The translations under genes were made by a program, and so were the position numbers. A stretch of 64,000 bases of DNA from JAXMAO01 sp046350375 (GTDB lineage: Bacteria > Planctomycetota > Phycisphaerae > UBA1845 > UTPLA1), in the NCBI GenBank assembly GCA_046350375.1, contig JAXMAO010000007.1, positions 155,861-219,860 of the forward strand. Direction: 5' to 3'. The notes beneath the pieces were generated by a model, which was not told where the DNA came from, did no database searches, and saw only the letters and a list, made by a program, of their open reading frames with translations. Below, piece after piece: positions 18,501-26,220 of this stretch; position 1 is the first letter of the stretch, and every line of letters starts with the position of its first letter.

Positions 18501-21500
18501 TCACGGTCGACGGCAGCACGCAGTCTGCCACGCCCGACGCCGGCGCGGGTGTCTCGTGCGACACGTCGCTCGGCAAGGACGTGTACTACTACTTCACCCC
18601 GAGCGTTTCGGGCAATTACACGGCGTCCACCTGCAATCCGACCACCCTCGTCCCCGACCTCGACACGGTGATTTCTATTCACACCAATACCTGCCCGGTG
18701 GTCGACGCCACCCAGATCGGCGGCACCTCCGGCTGTAATGACCAGGGCTGCACCGGCGGCGGAACGAACGAAACCGTACTCTCCAACGTCCCGCTGACGG
18801 CCGGCACGACCTACATCATCCGCGTCGGGCAGTGGAGCAGTTCGCACACCGGCGGCCCGTTCCGGCTGACCGTCTCGCTGCCGCCGCCTGCAAACGAGAC
18901 CTGCGCCACCGCGACGACCATCACCATCACCAGCGGCGCCGGAACTGCAAGCGGCTCCAACGTCAGCGCGGCCGTTCCGCTGGACGGCACCACCCCCGTC
19001 CCGTCCTGCAACGGCTCGGCCACCAAGGACATCTGGTATTCGTTCACGACCCCGGCCAGCCCGGCCGGCACCAACCCGTGGGTCATCAACACCTGCGGCA
19101 GCGCCATCGACACCGTGCTGCAGGTCCTCACGGCCTGCACCGCCGGCAGCGAGGTCGGCTGCAACGACGATGTCGTGGCCGGTCCGTGCACCGGCTGCTC
19201 GGCGCCCCAGTCTGAAATGACCGTCAGCCTGACGGCCAGTACGACCTACAAGATCCGCGTCGCGTCCGGCGCGGGTTCGCCCGGCGGCGGGGCCATCACG
19301 GTCAACATCATTCTCGCCGCCGCCCCCGCCAACGACGCCTGCGCCAGCCCGACGGCTATCACCATCAGCGGCACCTGCCCGACCGGCACCGCGACCGGCT
19401 CCAACCAGTTCGCCGCCTCGGGCCTCGATGGCACCCAGCCGGCCATGTGCGTCACGGCCGACAAGGACGTCTTCTTCTCGGTCGCCATCCCGGCCACGCC
19501 GACCGGGACCAACAACTGGGTCTTCGAGACCTGCACCGGCACGACGCAGGACACCGTCCTTCAGGTGCTCGACGCCTGCGGCGGCACCGTGCTCGGCTGC
19601 AACGACAACACCGCCGGCTGCGGCACGGGGGCGCAGTCGCGCGTCACCATTCCGCTGGCGGCCGGCACGTCGGTCCGCGTGCGGGTGGCCTCGGTGGGCA
19701 GCCCCGCGTGCGGCGGTGCGTTCACCCTCACGGCGAAACTGTCTCCGCCGGCCAATGACTTCTGCGCCAACGCCACGGCCGTCAGCGAAGGCGCCTTCAC
19801 CTGGTCAAACTTCTGCGCCGGCACCGACGGCGCCGCCTTCGTGGCCGTCTGCGATCCGACCGACACCGGCACCAACGTCAACAGCGACGTCTGGTTCCTC
19901 TACACGGCGACCTGCACGGCCGTGACGACCGTCACCACGTGTGACGCCCCGGCCACCGGCACCAACTTCACCGACACGGTCCTGGCGGTTTATCCCTCGG
20001 GCACCTGCCCGCCGACCGATGCCTCGCGCATCGCCTGCGATGACGACATCGATGCGCCGTTCACCTGCGCGGCTTCGGGCTTGCGCTCGTCGCTCACGTT
20101 CAGCGCCGTCAAGGGCACGCAGTATCTCATCCGTGTCGGCGCCTTCAGCACCTCGGCCCAGGGCACCGGCAGCCTGACCATCAGCCAGCCGGCGGACACC
20201 ACTCCGCCGTCAATCTCGCAGTGTGCCGGCAACCAGTCGGCCAACGCCGATGCCAACTGCCAGGCCGCCGTGCCAGACTTCACGTCTGGCGTCATCGCTT
20301 CCGACAACTGCACCGGCAGCCTGACGATCACGCAAAGCCCGACCGCCGGCACGCTGGTCGGCCTGGGCGACACGCCCGTCACCCTCACGGTGAAGGATGC
20401 CGCCAACAACATGTCGACCTGCATGGCGCACTTCTTCGTCAATGACGTGACGGCGCCCAACATCAGTGATTGCGGCTCGAACCTCCAGGCCAACGCCGAC
20501 GCCAACTGCCAGGCCGCCGTGCCAGACTTCACCGCGGCGGTGGTCGCGACCGACAACTGCACCGCCCAGGGCAGCCTGGTCATCACCCAGAGCCCGACCG
20601 CCGGCACCCTGGTCGGCCTCGGTGATACGCCCGTCACCATCACGGTGAAGGACGCCGCCAACAACATGGCCATGTGCTCGCGGACCTTCACCGTCGTCGA
20701 CGCGACGCCGCCGTCGATCAGCGACTGCGGCATGGACCTGTCGGCCGATGCCGATGCGATGTGTCAGGCCGCCGTGCCCGACTTCACCGCGGCCGTCGTC
20801 GCGACCGACAACTGCACCGCCCAGGGCAGCCTGGTCATCACGCAGAGCCCGACGGCCGGCACGCTGGTGTCAACCGGCGACACGACCGTGACCATCACCG
20901 TGAAGGACGCCGCCAACAACATGTCGATGTGCACGCGGCACTTCATTGTCAGCGATGTCACGCCGCCGTCCGTCGTCACCTGCCCCGGCACGGTCGATCT
21001 CTACGCCGATGCCAACTGCCACGCCATGGTGCCCGACTTGACGGGCCTGGTCGTCGCAACCGACAACTGCACGTCGTCCGGCAACCTGGTCATCACCCAG
21101 AGTCCGCTGGCCGGCACGCAGATCACCCTCGGCACCACGCCGGTCACGATCACGGTGACCGACGAGGCCAATAACCAGAACACGAGCTGCGTGGTCGACG
21201 TGATCGTTCACGACGACATGGCCGCCGTGCTCAAGAGCTGCGTCAGCGATCAGCAGCTCTCGGCCGACGCCAGTTGCCAGGCTGAATTGCCCGACCTGAC
21301 CGGGCTCATCATGGCCCACGACAACTGCTCGTACATGGTTTCGCAGAGCCCGCCGCCCGGCACGATCCTGGCGCTCGGGCCGCACATGGTCAGCTTCACC
21401 GTCACCGATCCCAGCGGTCAGCCGGTGGCCGGCTCGCCCTGCTCGGCGACGGTTACGGTGGTCGACGTCTCGGCGCCGAACATCGTCCAGTGTGCGTCTG

Positions 21501-22801
21501 ATCAGCAGCTGTCGGCCGACGCCAGCTGCCAGGCAATCGTGCCCGACCTGACGGTCGACGTCGTCGCGCACGACAACTGCACCGCCGACGAGAGCCTGGT
21601 CATCACCCAGAACCCGACCGCGGGCTCGACCATCGGCCTCGGCCCCACGGTGGTGCATATCACCGTCAAGGATGCGGCCAACAACATGGCCATGTGCTCG
21701 GCCACGCTCACCGTGGTGGACGACGCGCCGCCGATGATCGGCCAGTGCGCCGGCAACCAGGAGCTCACCGCCGACGCCAACTGCCAGGCCGCGATTCCCG
21801 ACCTCACCGGGCAGGTCAAGGCCTCCGACAACTGCACGCCGTCAGAGAACCTGATGGTCTCGCAGGTCCCGGCGGCCGGCACGCTGGTCGGCCTCGGTCC
21901 GACCGACGTGGCGATCACCGTGAAGGATGCCGCCAACAACATGGCAGTCTGCCATGCGATCATGACGGTGGCCGATCACACCGCACCGTCGATCGACGAT
22001 TGCGGCCCCAGCCCGGTCACGGTCAACGCCAATGCCAGCTGCCAGGGCGTCATTCCGGACGTGACCGGTGGCGTCAGCGCCTCCGACAACTGCACCAGCG
22101 TGGCCAACCTGGTGATTTCGCAGTCGCCGACCGCCGGCACGCTGGTCGGCCTCGGTGACACCGACATCACTGTCACCGTGACCGATGAGGCCAGCAACCA
22201 GAGCCAGTGCCACATCATCGCCCACGTGGTCGATGCCACGCCGCCGAGCATCTCGGAATGTGCCGGCGATCTGGAGATCCCCGCCGGTCAGGGCTGCGTC
22301 GCCATCCTGCCGGACCTCACCGGGTTCGTCACGGCCAGCGATAACTGCACGCCGACCGGCAGCCTCACGATCACGCAGAACCCGCCGGCCGGCTCGGTGG
22401 TCGGCCTCGGGCCCCACGTGGTCACGCTGACCGTCAAGGACGCCGCGAACAACATGTCGATGTGCCAGGCGACCGTGACCGTGTCGTCGCCCGACACCGA
22501 CGACGACGGCATCCTCGATTGTGCGGACAACTGTCCGACCGTCGCCAACCCCGATCAGGCCGACACCGACGGCGACGGGTTGGGCGATGCCTGCGATTGT
22601 CAGACCTGCAACGGCGACATGAGCGGCAACAACGTCGTCAACGGTGCTGACGTTCAGAGCTTCGTCAATTGTTATGCCGGCGGGTCGCCCGCCGCGGCCG
22701 GCTGTGCCTGTGCCGACATGAACAACGACGGCGCATTCACCACAGCCGACATCGATCAGTTCGTCGCCAAGCTGCTCGCGGCGAACAACGGCTGTCCGTA
22801 A
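15587..22801 (+). CDS. Giant secreted modular repeat protein (LTD, HYR repeats, dockerin-like end)
   Basis: This is a 2404-residue exported protein. The ATG follows AAAAGGAG by 8 nt. A Sec signal peptide (cleavage after ANA, about residue 40) is followed by a lamin-tail-like domain (VVISQVYGGGNNGGALFNAD, to about residue 200) and a linker. About eight related modules of 120-150 residues span residues 349-1536, many opening with PxNDxCA and carrying a DxWYxFTP strand, DTVVxVY and CNDD. Nine HYR-like modules of about 85 residues follow (1537-2300), then TSP3-like Asp-rich motifs (DTDDDGILDCADNCP), then a dockerin-like end with two calcium loops (DMSGNNVVNGADVQSFV and DMNNDGAFTTADIDQFV). No enzyme domain is visible. 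A surface or extracellular structural or adhesion role is inferred. Confidence 0.9.
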   Translation: MSSVIAGWCSTNRSTTRTTARLAGTVIGLVLALAATRANAQVVISQVYGGGNNGGALFNADFVELYNTGGSSINFATTNYSLHYRAATGTSWTKITISTGTIPANGYYLIRTINAGTSYGTLDVPSPDMTATTPDMSATAGVIALYNSGTTVLVGSSACPPAISSGTGTLQDLVGWGTTANCSEPTASNSTANNAPAPDNRNAVIRRSCGGGDGNNNGSDLFVGLPNPRNTATTATVNLSAWGGGSPSNVRAGDATLLVVIPKNCTGGRVLGASVSANLSSISLSNPQTFFDDGTNGDEVSGDGIYSYLASVPGAATTGAKTIQASVTSGGNSGGCIIPLVVTSSAGPAGDSCRTAIAIPPSGTPGTLNSYGAAGVSTTGNLTNAQPEYNQTMNGFATAGSHNTSSAMRRGIWYTCVGTGGTMTAETCPSTTFDSVVGVYCGTCDGLSVVAGDDDTCTGVSGTLAKATWCSTAGQTYYVWVSHFSTGAQTNAYTIKITDNGTACATQRPCTTCTPTCPGGSTIEDETNPGNSSNDGCDASSVTAATANTFTSVTVSGTVLNICGTSRAVGGTSSAAGTIDNDWYRFQAGTTDTFQANCTAQFPVQIQLRQLSGTGTCSTNTLVSSATAERCATATISTTVTSGVWYALKVFPNLPSGNNNNSGFMVGATSNAYVLSMQVGVPPANDVCGNNVGSFTIAGAGGTASGNSTNASSDAGLPASACPAGSNDVWYYITPTATGPFLVSTCGSSYDTIVNVYTGACGSLTEVGCNDDSTQCSGGTSELRVTLTAATLYRIRIASKTGTTGAYSLSVQPAPVNDDCASALALSAVSTLSNSWGGSFQQSNATALADGTATCATTSRDLWYSFTPAVSGVWTIDTCSASTVPDTVVSLWDTCGGTELACNDDASPACTPATSSRITPTLTASTTYLIRIASKNAISTGGLIAFNVVPPTPGNDACGANVGSFSYSGTGFTVDGSTQSATPDAGAGVSCDTSLGKDVYYYFTPSVSGNYTASTCNPTTLVPDLDTVISIHTNTCPVVDATQIGGTSGCNDQGCTGGGTNETVLSNVPLTAGTTYIIRVGQWSSSHTGGPFRLTVSLPPPANETCATATTITITSGAGTASGSNVSAAVPLDGTTPVPSCNGSATKDIWYSFTTPASPAGTNPWVINTCGSAIDTVLQVLTACTAGSEVGCNDDVVAGPCTGCSAPQSEMTVSLTASTTYKIRVASGAGSPGGGAITVNIILAAAPANDACASPTAITISGTCPTGTATGSNQFAASGLDGTQPAMCVTADKDVFFSVAIPATPTGTNNWVFETCTGTTQDTVLQVLDACGGTVLGCNDNTAGCGTGAQSRVTIPLAAGTSVRVRVASVGSPACGGAFTLTAKLSPPANDFCANATAVSEGAFTWSNFCAGTDGAAFVAVCDPTDTGTNVNSDVWFLYTATCTAVTTVTTCDAPATGTNFTDTVLAVYPSGTCPPTDASRIACDDDIDAPFTCAASGLRSSLTFSAVKGTQYLIRVGAFSTSAQGTGSLTISQPADTTPPSISQCAGNQSANADANCQAAVPDFTSGVIASDNCTGSLTITQSPTAGTLVGLGDTPVTLTVKDAANNMSTCMAHFFVNDVTAPNISDCGSNLQANADANCQAAVPDFTAAVVATDNCTAQGSLVITQSPTAGTLVGLGDTPVTITVKDAANNMAMCSRTFTVVDATPPSISDCGMDLSADADAMCQAAVPDFTAAVVATDNCTAQGSLVITQSPTAGTLVSTGDTTVTITVKDAANNMSMCTRHFIVSDVTPPSVVTCPGTVDLYADANCHAMVPDLTGLVVATDNCTSSGNLVITQSPLAGTQITLGTTPVTITVTDEANNQNTSCVVDVIVHDDMAAVLKSCVSDQQLSADASCQAELPDLTGLIMAHDNCSYMVSQSPPPGTILALGPHMVSFTVTDPSGQPVAGSPCSATVTVVDVSAPNIVQCASDQQLSADASCQAIVPDLTVDVVAHDNCTADESLVITQNPTAGSTIGLGPTVVHITVKDAANNMAMCSATLTVVDDAPPMIGQCAGNQELTADANCQAAIPDLTGQVKASDNCTPSENLMVSQVPAAGTLVGLGPTDVAITVKDAANNMAVCHAIMTVADHTAPSIDDCGPSPVTVNANASCQGVIPDVTGGVSASDNCTSVANLVISQSPTAGTLVGLGDTDITVTVTDEASNQSQCHIIAHVVDATPPSISECAGDLEIPAGQGCVAILPDLTGFVTASDNCTPTGSLTITQNPPAGSVVGLGPHVVTLTVKDAANNMSMCQATVTVSSPDTDDDGILDCADNCPTVANPDQADTDGDGLGDACDCQTCNGDMSGNNVVNGADVQSFVNCYAGGSPAAAGCACADMNNDGAFTTADIDQFVAKLLAANNGCP
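20197..22490 (+). repeat. Nine in-frame HYR-module repeats of about 255 bp
   Basis: The 3' part of the giant gene is a head-to-tail array of nine units of about 255 bp. Blocks such as GCCAACTGCCAGGCCGCCGT and AAGGATGCCGCCAACAACATG recur nearly unchanged, most closely between units 1, 2 and 3. Protein landmarks in each unit are ADANCQA-PD-T, a-DNCT, ITQSPTAGTLVGLG and VTVKDAANNM. The near-identity of some units at DNA level points to recent duplication or gene conversion, and makes the array prone to unit-number change and mis-assembly. Confidence 0.9.
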
Positions 22802-22860
22802 GGCGACCGCATCCGAACCCGCCCAGGCCACGCCTGGCGGAACCCAATGGTCGCACTCGC

Positions 22861-22891
22861 ACGGCTCGGACGGGGAAACCGTCCGGGCCGT
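22861..22891. terminator. Long hairpin 60 nt after the giant gene
   Basis: ACGGCTCGGACGG and CCGTCCGGGCCGT pair over 13 bp (one G-T pair) around a GGAAA loop. No T-run follows on the plus strand, so it would be a weak intrinsic terminator at best; a 3' RNA-stability hairpin or a REP-like element is also possible. In the rest of 22802-23207 I see no gene. There is only an AT-richer patch at about 22955-22978 that may hold a promoter for the micro-ORF at 23208. Confidence 0.5.
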
Positions 22892-23207
22892 GCCTACTTT
22901 CAGCTCAGCGTCGATCTGCGAGACTCACCGGCCACCGCTTACGGCGCACAAGCACCTATTACTAAAAGTGTTATGGCGCGGTACCGGCCGCGGTCCCGCC
23001 GAGAATCCGTTGCCACACGCGCCCAGCAGACGCCCGGATTGCCCGCCTGGGTGGCCAAGATTCCCCGCGCGTTGCGGGTGGTTACCCAACTTCGCCGGGC
23101 GATCGGCGGCCGCAGGCCCGCCACGCCGGTTCGCACGCTGGCACGCCGAGTGCATATCCCTGGATCAACCCGCCGGGGTTCGGCGGAAACGATACCAAGG
23201 AGATACA

Positions 23208-23327
23208 ATGGATATTCTGAGTTCAATCTTCGGTGCGATTTACGGTCTGTTGAACGAGACGCTCGGCCACCAGATCGCCAACATGTTCAACGGCCTGCTG
23301 TGGACCCTGGGTGTTTACCACGACTAA
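23208..23327 (+). CDS. 39-residue micro-ORF with strong ribosome site
   Basis: An ATG preceded by AAGGAG at 5 nt opens a 39-codon frame that ends 24 nt before a strong intrinsic terminator. The peptide begins MDILSSIFGAIYGLLNETLG and ends LLWTLGVYHD. Hydrophobic residues are spaced as in an amphipathic helix; there is no signal peptide and no cysteine. The frame is open further upstream to 22890 in +2, but that part is Arg/Pro-rich shadow sequence. The combination of ideal Shine-Dalgarno and its own terminator argues for a real, separately transcribed gene. Function is unknown; membrane-active peptides, type I toxins or small regulators all have this look. Confidence 0.65.
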   Translation: MDILSSIFGAIYGLLNETLGHQIANMFNGLLWTLGVYHD

Positions 23328-23350
23328 CGCACCGTTCTGAACAGGCGTTC

Positions 23351-23384
23351 GGGTGGTCCGCTTCGGACCACCCTCTTTTTTTTT
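23351..23384 (+). terminator. Strong intrinsic terminator after the 39-residue micro-ORF
   Basis: GGGTGGTCCG and CGGACCACCC form a perfect 10-bp stem with a CTT loop, followed by TC and nine T residues. This is a textbook rho-independent terminator for plus-strand transcription. Confidence 0.95.
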
Positions 23385-23499
23385 CCGCAGTCCGAACTTG
23401 ACCCGCGCGGTGTACGCCCGTAAATAATTGAAACTCGCATCGGACGCCCGCTGCGCCGGCCACCGGCCACGGGCGCCCTCAACACTCTGGAGAATCCGA

Positions 23500-23688
23500 A
23501 TGCCCACGCTCGGCAGCTTCAGCCTGTTTCACTCGATTGGAATGTTGATCTCGTCGCTGCTCGGCGACGGCAGCGTTTTCAAAGCTGTACTCGGCGACGG
23601 ATCGGTCTTTCAGGGCGTCCTCGGCGCGCTCGACGGCGCCGTGAACGGCATCATCGCCATCCTCATTGGCCTGCTGCTGCCGGCCTAG
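23500..23688 (+). CDS. 62-residue hydrophobic, glycine-rich micro-ORF
   Basis: The ATG at 23500 has TGGAG 7 nt upstream. The 62-residue peptide starts MPTLGSFSLFHSIGMLISSL, then has a ten-residue tandem repeat (LGDGSVFKAV, LGDGSVFQGV, and a degenerate LGALDGAVNG) and ends in a hydrophobic helix (GIIAILIGLLLPA). It contains no cysteine and almost no charge outside the repeat. It lies 116 nt after the terminator of the 39-residue gene, so it needs its own promoter. Glycine-rich hydrophobic peptides of this size include bacteriocins and membrane toxins, but no export or immunity gene is adjacent, so no function is assigned. The frame is also open 24 codons upstream, without a better start. Confidence 0.6.
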   Translation: MPTLGSFSLFHSIGMLISSLLGDGSVFKAVLGDGSVFQGVLGALDGAVNGIIAILIGLLLPA

Positions 23689-23728
23689 AGCGTTTTTCAC
23701 GCGACCGTCGCGAACCTCACCGTGGGGT

Positions 23729-23749
23729 GGCACGGGCTTTCAGCCCGTG
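23729..23749. repeat. Dispersed palindrome, copy A
   Basis: GGCACGGGCTTTCAGCCCGTG contains 8-bp perfect arms (CACGGGCT/AGCCCGTG) around TTC. An identical 21-mer occurs in the opposite orientation at 60471-60491, and a degraded copy lies at 40979-40992. All three are intergenic, which suggests a small REP-like interspersed repeat. It sits in the convergent gap between the 62-residue micro-ORF and the sensor kinase, where a bidirectional hairpin would be useful. Confidence 0.75.
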
Positions 23750-23859
23750 TCCCGGTTTCTCCGCGTGAACAGCCGGCGACCGCCATGAGCGAACGAAAAA
23801 CGCTCTAGCCCCGGACACACACACGCCGCGCGACGCCGCCGTACGATCCCCGCGCCCCC

Positions 23860-25245
23860 TCAGCCGGACGGGGGCGCCGACCCGGCGCCCGGCAGTCGAA
23901 TGGTCACCGTCGCCCCCGCGCCCGGCGTGCTGACCAGTTCGATCGTCCCGCCGTGCGCCTCGACCAGCGATTTGCAGATCGCCAGCCCGAGCCCGGCGCT
24001 GCTCCGTCCGGTCGCCGAGCGCGAGCGCTCGCCGCGGAAGAACCGCCCGAACAGGTGCGGCAGATCGTCCGCCGGAACGCCGTTGCCGTCGTCGGCCACC
24101 TTCAGCACCGCCCAGCCGTCGTCGCTCGAGACGGCCACCTGCACGCAGCCGGGCCGGCCCATGTGGCGGATCGCATTGTCGATCAGGTTCCCGGCCACCT
24201 GCCGCAGCCGGCCGTTGTCGGCCCGCAGCCACACCGCCTGTCGCGGCTCGAAGCGCAGCGCCACGCGCTGTTCGGCCGCGTAGGGGTCGTACAGGTCTAT
24301 CACGTCGTCAATGATCGCATCGAGCCGCACCGGCTCGGGCCGCAGCACGGCGTCACCGGTGTCGAGCCGCGCGAGAAGCAGCAGGTCTTCGGCGATCCTC
24401 GACAACTGGTCGAACCGCTCAATGCTCGCCTGTACGGTCTGGCGCAGTTCCTCGGCCGATCGCTCGCGGCTCAGCGCCAGTTCCGCCGAGCCGCGCAGCG
24501 CCGCCAGCGGCGTCCGCAGCTCGTGCGACGCGTCGGCCGTGAACTGCTGAATCTGCCGGAACTGGGCCTCCAGCCGGTCGAGCATCTGGTTGAGCGTCTC
24601 GGCCAGCCGGTCGAGCTCGTCGCCCGAGCCGCTGCGCACCAGCCGGTCGGCCAGTCGCGTCGCGGTGATGAGCTGGGCGCTGTCGGTCATGTCGCGCACG
24701 GGGCGCAGCAGCCGCCGCGCCAGCCAGCGCCCGGCCATCAGCGAGAGCAGCGCCGCGCCGCCGATGGCCGCGCCGCAGATTTCCCGGAACTGCCGCAGCG
24801 AGTGCTCCATGCCGTCCAGCGAATAGGCGACCTGAACCAGGTAGGCCTGGTCCTGGAAGTGCGTCGGCTGGCTGCAGACGCGCACGTCGTGTTCTCCGCC
24901 GGCGATGCTTACGGTCAGGAAGCGCGGCACGCGGCGTCGCGCCTCGGCCTGCTGGCCCGCATCCGGCGGAACCGGGATGGCGTCGTTGACCGCGCTGGTC
25001 AGCACCAGCCGGCCGTCCATCGACACCATTCGAAACACCAGGTCGCCGCGCAGGCGGCTGCCCAGCTCGCGGCGCACCTCGGCCTCGATCTTGGCGAGCG
25101 GCGCGCTGGCCTCTTCCTCGAGAATGGAGATGAATTCGAGCACTTCGCCGCGCAGAAATGCGTCGATCTCTCGCCGCAGCGAATACTCCAGCCCCCCGTA
25201 GAGCGCCAGGCAGACCACGACGCAGATCGACAGCGTCGAGCCCAT
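23860..25245 (-). CDS. Sensor histidine kinase of the metal-efflux locus
   Basis: This 461-residue membrane histidine kinase has a transmembrane helix at about residues 3-18, a periplasmic sensor of about 135 residues, a second helix (GAAIGGAALLSLMAG, about 158-172), a HAMP region, and the H-box DASHELRTPLAAL with H241 as the phosphorylated histidine. The N-box is NLIDNAIRH and the G-boxes are VADDGNGV and GLGLAICKSL. Overall it resembles CusS/CopS-type heavy-metal kinases. Its response regulator lies 51 nt upstream on the same strand. The start is odd: no ATG, GTG or TTG precedes the ATG at 25243-25245, which leaves almost no cytoplasmic tail, while the upstream codons read as a plausible basic tail (RLPRTIGARLTLLG). 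A CTG start is possible. Confidence 0.93.
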   Translation of the reverse strand: MGSTLSICVVVCLALYGGLEYSLRREIDAFLRGEVLEFISILEEEASAPLAKIEAEVRRELGSRLRGDLVFRMVSMDGRLVLTSAVNDAIPVPPDAGQQAEARRRVPRFLTVSIAGGEHDVRVCSQPTHFQDQAYLVQVAYSLDGMEHSLRQFREICGAAIGGAALLSLMAGRWLARRLLRPVRDMTDSAQLITATRLADRLVRSGSGDELDRLAETLNQMLDRLEAQFRQIQQFTADASHELRTPLAALRGSAELALSRERSAEELRQTVQASIERFDQLSRIAEDLLLLARLDTGDAVLRPEPVRLDAIIDDVIDLYDPYAAEQRVALRFEPRQAVWLRADNGRLRQVAGNLIDNAIRHMGRPGCVQVAVSSDDGWAVLKVADDGNGVPADDLPHLFGRFFRGERSRSATGRSSAGLGLAICKSLVEAHGGTIELVSTPGAGATVTIRLPGAGSAPPSG

Positions 25246-25296
25246 GCCCAGCAGCGTCAGCCGGGCGCCGATGGTTCGCGGCAGACGGACGATGCC

Positions 25297-25965
25297 CTAC
25301 TCCCGCACGACGTAGCCCACGCCGCGAATGGTGTGAATCAGCGGCGAGTCGAACCCGTGATCCACCTTCTTGCGCAGCCGGTTAATGTGCACGTCCACCA
25401 CGTTCGTCAGCGGGTCGATCTGCATGTCCCACACCTTGTCGAGCAGCATCGCCCGCGACACCACCTGCCCGGCGTGCCGGGCCAGGTATTCCAGCAGCGC
25501 AAACTCGCGCGCCGACAGGTCGATCCGCCGCCCGCCGCGCTGCACCTGGTGCGTCAGCGTGTCGATCGTCAGGTCGCCGACGATCAGCGGGCCGAGCGGG
25601 GCGCCGCTCCGCCGGCGGATCAGCGCCCGCACGCGCGCCAGCAGCTCCGCAAAAGTGAACGGCTTGGGCAGGTAGTCGTCGGCCCCCAGGTCGAGCCCGC
25701 GGACGCGATCGTCGACCGCGTCGCGCGCCGTCAGACAGATAACCGGCGTCGCGTCGCCGCGCTCCCGCAACTCGCGCAGAATCGAAAAACCGTCGCGCCC
25801 GGGCAGCATCAGGTCGAGCACGATCACGTCGTACGATTCGGCCAGCGCCATCGCCATGCCGCGATGACCGTCGTGCGCCACATCGACCTGGAGCGACGAC
25901 TCCCGCAGACCGCGTCCGACGAAGTCGGCTACACCGCTGTCGTCCTCGACCAGTAACGCGCGCAT
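25297..25965 (-). CDS. OmpR-family response regulator of the metal-efflux locus
   Basis: This is a 222-residue DNA-binding response regulator. The start is the ATG at 25963-25965, with GGGAG 7 nt upstream. The receiver domain has acidic residues EDD at 8-10, the phosphorylated D51 in VIVLDLMLPGRDG and the conserved Lys in YLPKPF. The C-terminal winged helix has LSAREFALLEYLARH and VDVHINRLRKKVD, ending GVGYVVRE. It is most like CusR/CopR regulators of copper or silver efflux. It is divergent from the RND operon it probably controls, and the 255-bp gap holds a candidate binding dyad. Confidence 0.95.
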   Translation of the reverse strand: MRALLVEDDSGVADFVGRGLRESSLQVDVAHDGHRGMAMALAESYDVIVLDLMLPGRDGFSILRELRERGDATPVICLTARDAVDDRVRGLDLGADDYLPKPFTFAELLARVRALIRRRSGAPLGPLIVGDLTIDTLTHQVQRGGRRIDLSAREFALLEYLARHAGQVVSRAMLLDKVWDMQIDPLTNVVDVHINRLRKKVDHGFDSPLIHTIRGVGYVVRE

Positions 25966-26085
25966 AGTCGCGCTCCCGCCCCGCCTCGACCCGAATCGAC
26001 CCTGATTCTCGCGCGCCGCGCACGCCATGACAACGCCTTCATACCGCCACGCCGCGCCGTGGCCGCACGGTACCGGACCCGAACT

Positions 26086-26099
26086 TTACATGTTTGTAA
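26086..26099. promoter_or_regulatory. TTACA-N4-TGTAA dyad, candidate regulator site
   Basis: TTACATGTTTGTAA is a perfect 5-bp inverted repeat with a 4-nt spacer, inside a short AT-rich patch (26083-26106) of an otherwise GC-rich divergent gap. It lies 122 nt before the efflux operon's first start codon and 121 nt before that of the response regulator. OmpR-type metal regulators commonly bind dyads of this size in such gaps. Binding is inferred. Confidence 0.5.
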
Positions 26100-26220
26100 T
26101 CAAACTCCGGCTTGCCGCTCGTCCCAACGCGCCGTAGCCTGCGCCCGGCCATCGGCCGAGCGCGAGTTGTCCCTCTTGCGTCGCGCATCGGCAGCGGCCG
26201 CCATTTCACGGAGGATTGCG

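Noticed and set aside
20197..22490. Regular repeats considered as a CRISPR array
   Set aside because: The unit is about 255 bp, lies in one long reading frame and encodes HYR modules; there are no short identical repeats with unique spacers and no cas genes.
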